From assembly GCA_030426445.1 (NCBI GenBank), contig JAUHYS010000140.1, positions 1 through 6,043 of the forward strand: a stretch of 6,043 nt of DNA, in the 5' to 3' direction. A model generated the notes under the pieces. That model searched no databases. It was not told the DNA's origin and saw only the letters and a list, made by a program, of their open reading frames with translations. Below are positions 5,273-6,043 of the stretch, in pieces. The position numbers were made by a program, and so were the translations under genes. Source of the DNA: a bacterium (lineage in GTDB: Bacteria > UBA10199 > DSSB01). Each line of letters opens with the position of its first letter. Position 1 is the stretch's first letter.

Positions 5273-6043
5273 ATGAAAAAGTCTATTGCGTCTCTTTTAT
5301 TTTTAATCAGTTTCATTACTTCGTATTCATATCAGGCCCAAGCGGGTGATTTGATGGATTATGGTTATAAACCCACATGGATTGACACAGACGGAGAGCT
5401 TCTTCAGTACCCTGGAGAATTAGCAATATTTGACTATACGGGTTCGCCTGGACTTGATGCGGTGAGCTCAAAAACTCAACCCAGTTCTCATTTGATAGGG
5501 ATGAGAAATTTAGACCAATGGGACCTTGGTCCAAATGAGTACTTTAAGACAAATTATTATATTCATACAGAGTTAGCAGCCCCAAGACAGGTGCACGAAG
5601 GGCAATTTGCTGGAGATGCGCAAATGTCCGATCTTCTTATAGTGATGAGAAAGCAGCTTGCGGGTTGTAAAGACTTAAATGATTTGGGTGAATGTATCGA
5701 ATTCGGAGTCTTTGATGAGATAAAAGTCGATGATGAACTTGGAGCAAATGAAGTCGATTATACTTTTTATCCATGGGCAGCAAAAACCTTGCACCTTGAT
5801 GATGATGGAAACTTGGATGCGATTGTGATTGGACATCACTTTTTTACGATTGGAGTCAATAATGTGCCTGTTGATCAAGTGCGAAGTTTTATTGTGACTT
5901 TGTTCTCGGACGGGGTGGATATAAAAATAGGCGATGTTCAATGGATAGGTGGGGGAGAGCTGCCTGATGATTCTGATTGGTTTGGGACAGCTTACTCTGT
6001 CGAGACCTTCGATATGGAAGGAGACGGAGACTTAGATATTGTG
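5273..6043 (+). CDS. Secreted FG-GAP/VCBS-type repeat protein, N-terminal part (3' end outside window)
   Basis: The frame is open from ATG 5273 to the window edge, giving 257 residues without a stop. GGGG at 5263-5266 is the ribosome binding site, 6 bases before the start. Residues 1-24 form a classic Sec signal peptide: KK, then a hydrophobic core (IASLLFLISFI), then the cleavage motif AQA before Gly25, so the protein is exported. Two Asp-rich calcium-loop motifs of the FG-GAP/VCBS kind are visible: DDDGNLDAIVIG (176-187) and DMEGDGDLDIV (247-257, at the edge). They are 71 residues apart, a plausible beta-propeller blade spacing. C132 and C141 could form a disulfide. Residues 25-130 match nothing I recognise. 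The family is usually found in extracellular or surface adhesion and matrix-binding proteins. The ligand and true length are unknown. The 430-base gap upstream suggests a separate transcription unit from cimA. Confidence 0.8.
   Translation, partial: MKKSIASLLFLISFITSYSYQAQAGDLMDYGYKPTWIDTDGELLQYPGELAIFDYTGSPGLDAVSSKTQPSSHLIGMRNLDQWDLGPNEYFKTNYYIHTELAAPRQVHEGQFAGDAQMSDLLIVMRKQLAGCKDLNDLGECIEFGVFDEIKVDDELGANEVDYTFYPWAAKTLHLDDDGNLDAIVIGHHFFTIGVNNVPVDQVRSFIVTLFSDGVDIKIGDVQWIGGGELPDDSDWFGTAYSVETFDMEGDGDLDIV

Noticed and set aside
5316..5941. Two minus-strand frames (5316-5534, 5675-5941) at the right end
   Set aside because: Both lie opposite the exported repeat protein, which has a ribosome site, a signal peptide and repeat motifs on the + strand.

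Overview
The window is a stretch of AT-rich bacterial chromosome with every recognisable gene on the + strand. It most resembles a deltaproteobacterium-like or Bdellovibrionota-like organism. That placement rests on the lysC-cimA pairing, which I recall from Geobacter-type genomes, on a CimA sequence of the Geobacter type, and on low GC. It is an inference and not a firm assignment.

Layout. Positions 2-1186 hold the C-terminal part of glnD, the PII uridylyltransferase/uridylyl-removing nitrogen sensor, cut by the left window edge. Next come two small genes of unknown function. One (1238-1441) encodes a 67-residue protein with a single membrane segment. The other (best start 1537, end 1884) encodes a 115-residue protein with an N-terminal C-x4-C-x9-C-x2-H putative zinc-binding knuckle. 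Two DnaA-box-like 9-mers lie one helical turn apart just upstream of the second gene. Then follow lysC (aspartate kinase, 1992-3209) and, 7 bases later, cimA ((R)-citramalate synthase, 3217-4842). A gap of about 430 bases without a gene (4843-5272) carries a weak terminator candidate, a roughly 70-base imperfect inverted repeat and leader structures. The window ends inside a secreted FG-GAP/VCBS-type repeat protein (5273 onward), which runs off the right edge.

How the genes fit together. LysC makes aspartyl phosphate for lysine, methionine and threonine (and diaminopimelate). CimA starts a threonine-independent route to isoleucine, so the pair controls two entries into the aspartate and branched-chain families. 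GlnD upstream senses glutamine. The 51, 95, 107 and 7 base gaps allow partial co-transcription, but only lysC-cimA is tight enough to call an operon with confidence.

The most notable signal is a perfect AGGAGG placed 8 bases before an in-frame ATG inside lysC (codon 247). It predicts a separate 159-residue ACT-only beta subunit, as known for Corynebacterium glutamicum aspartokinase and Bacillus subtilis aspartokinase II. Second is the DnaA-box doublet. I found no mobile element, CRISPR array, tRNA, rRNA or obvious new defence system.
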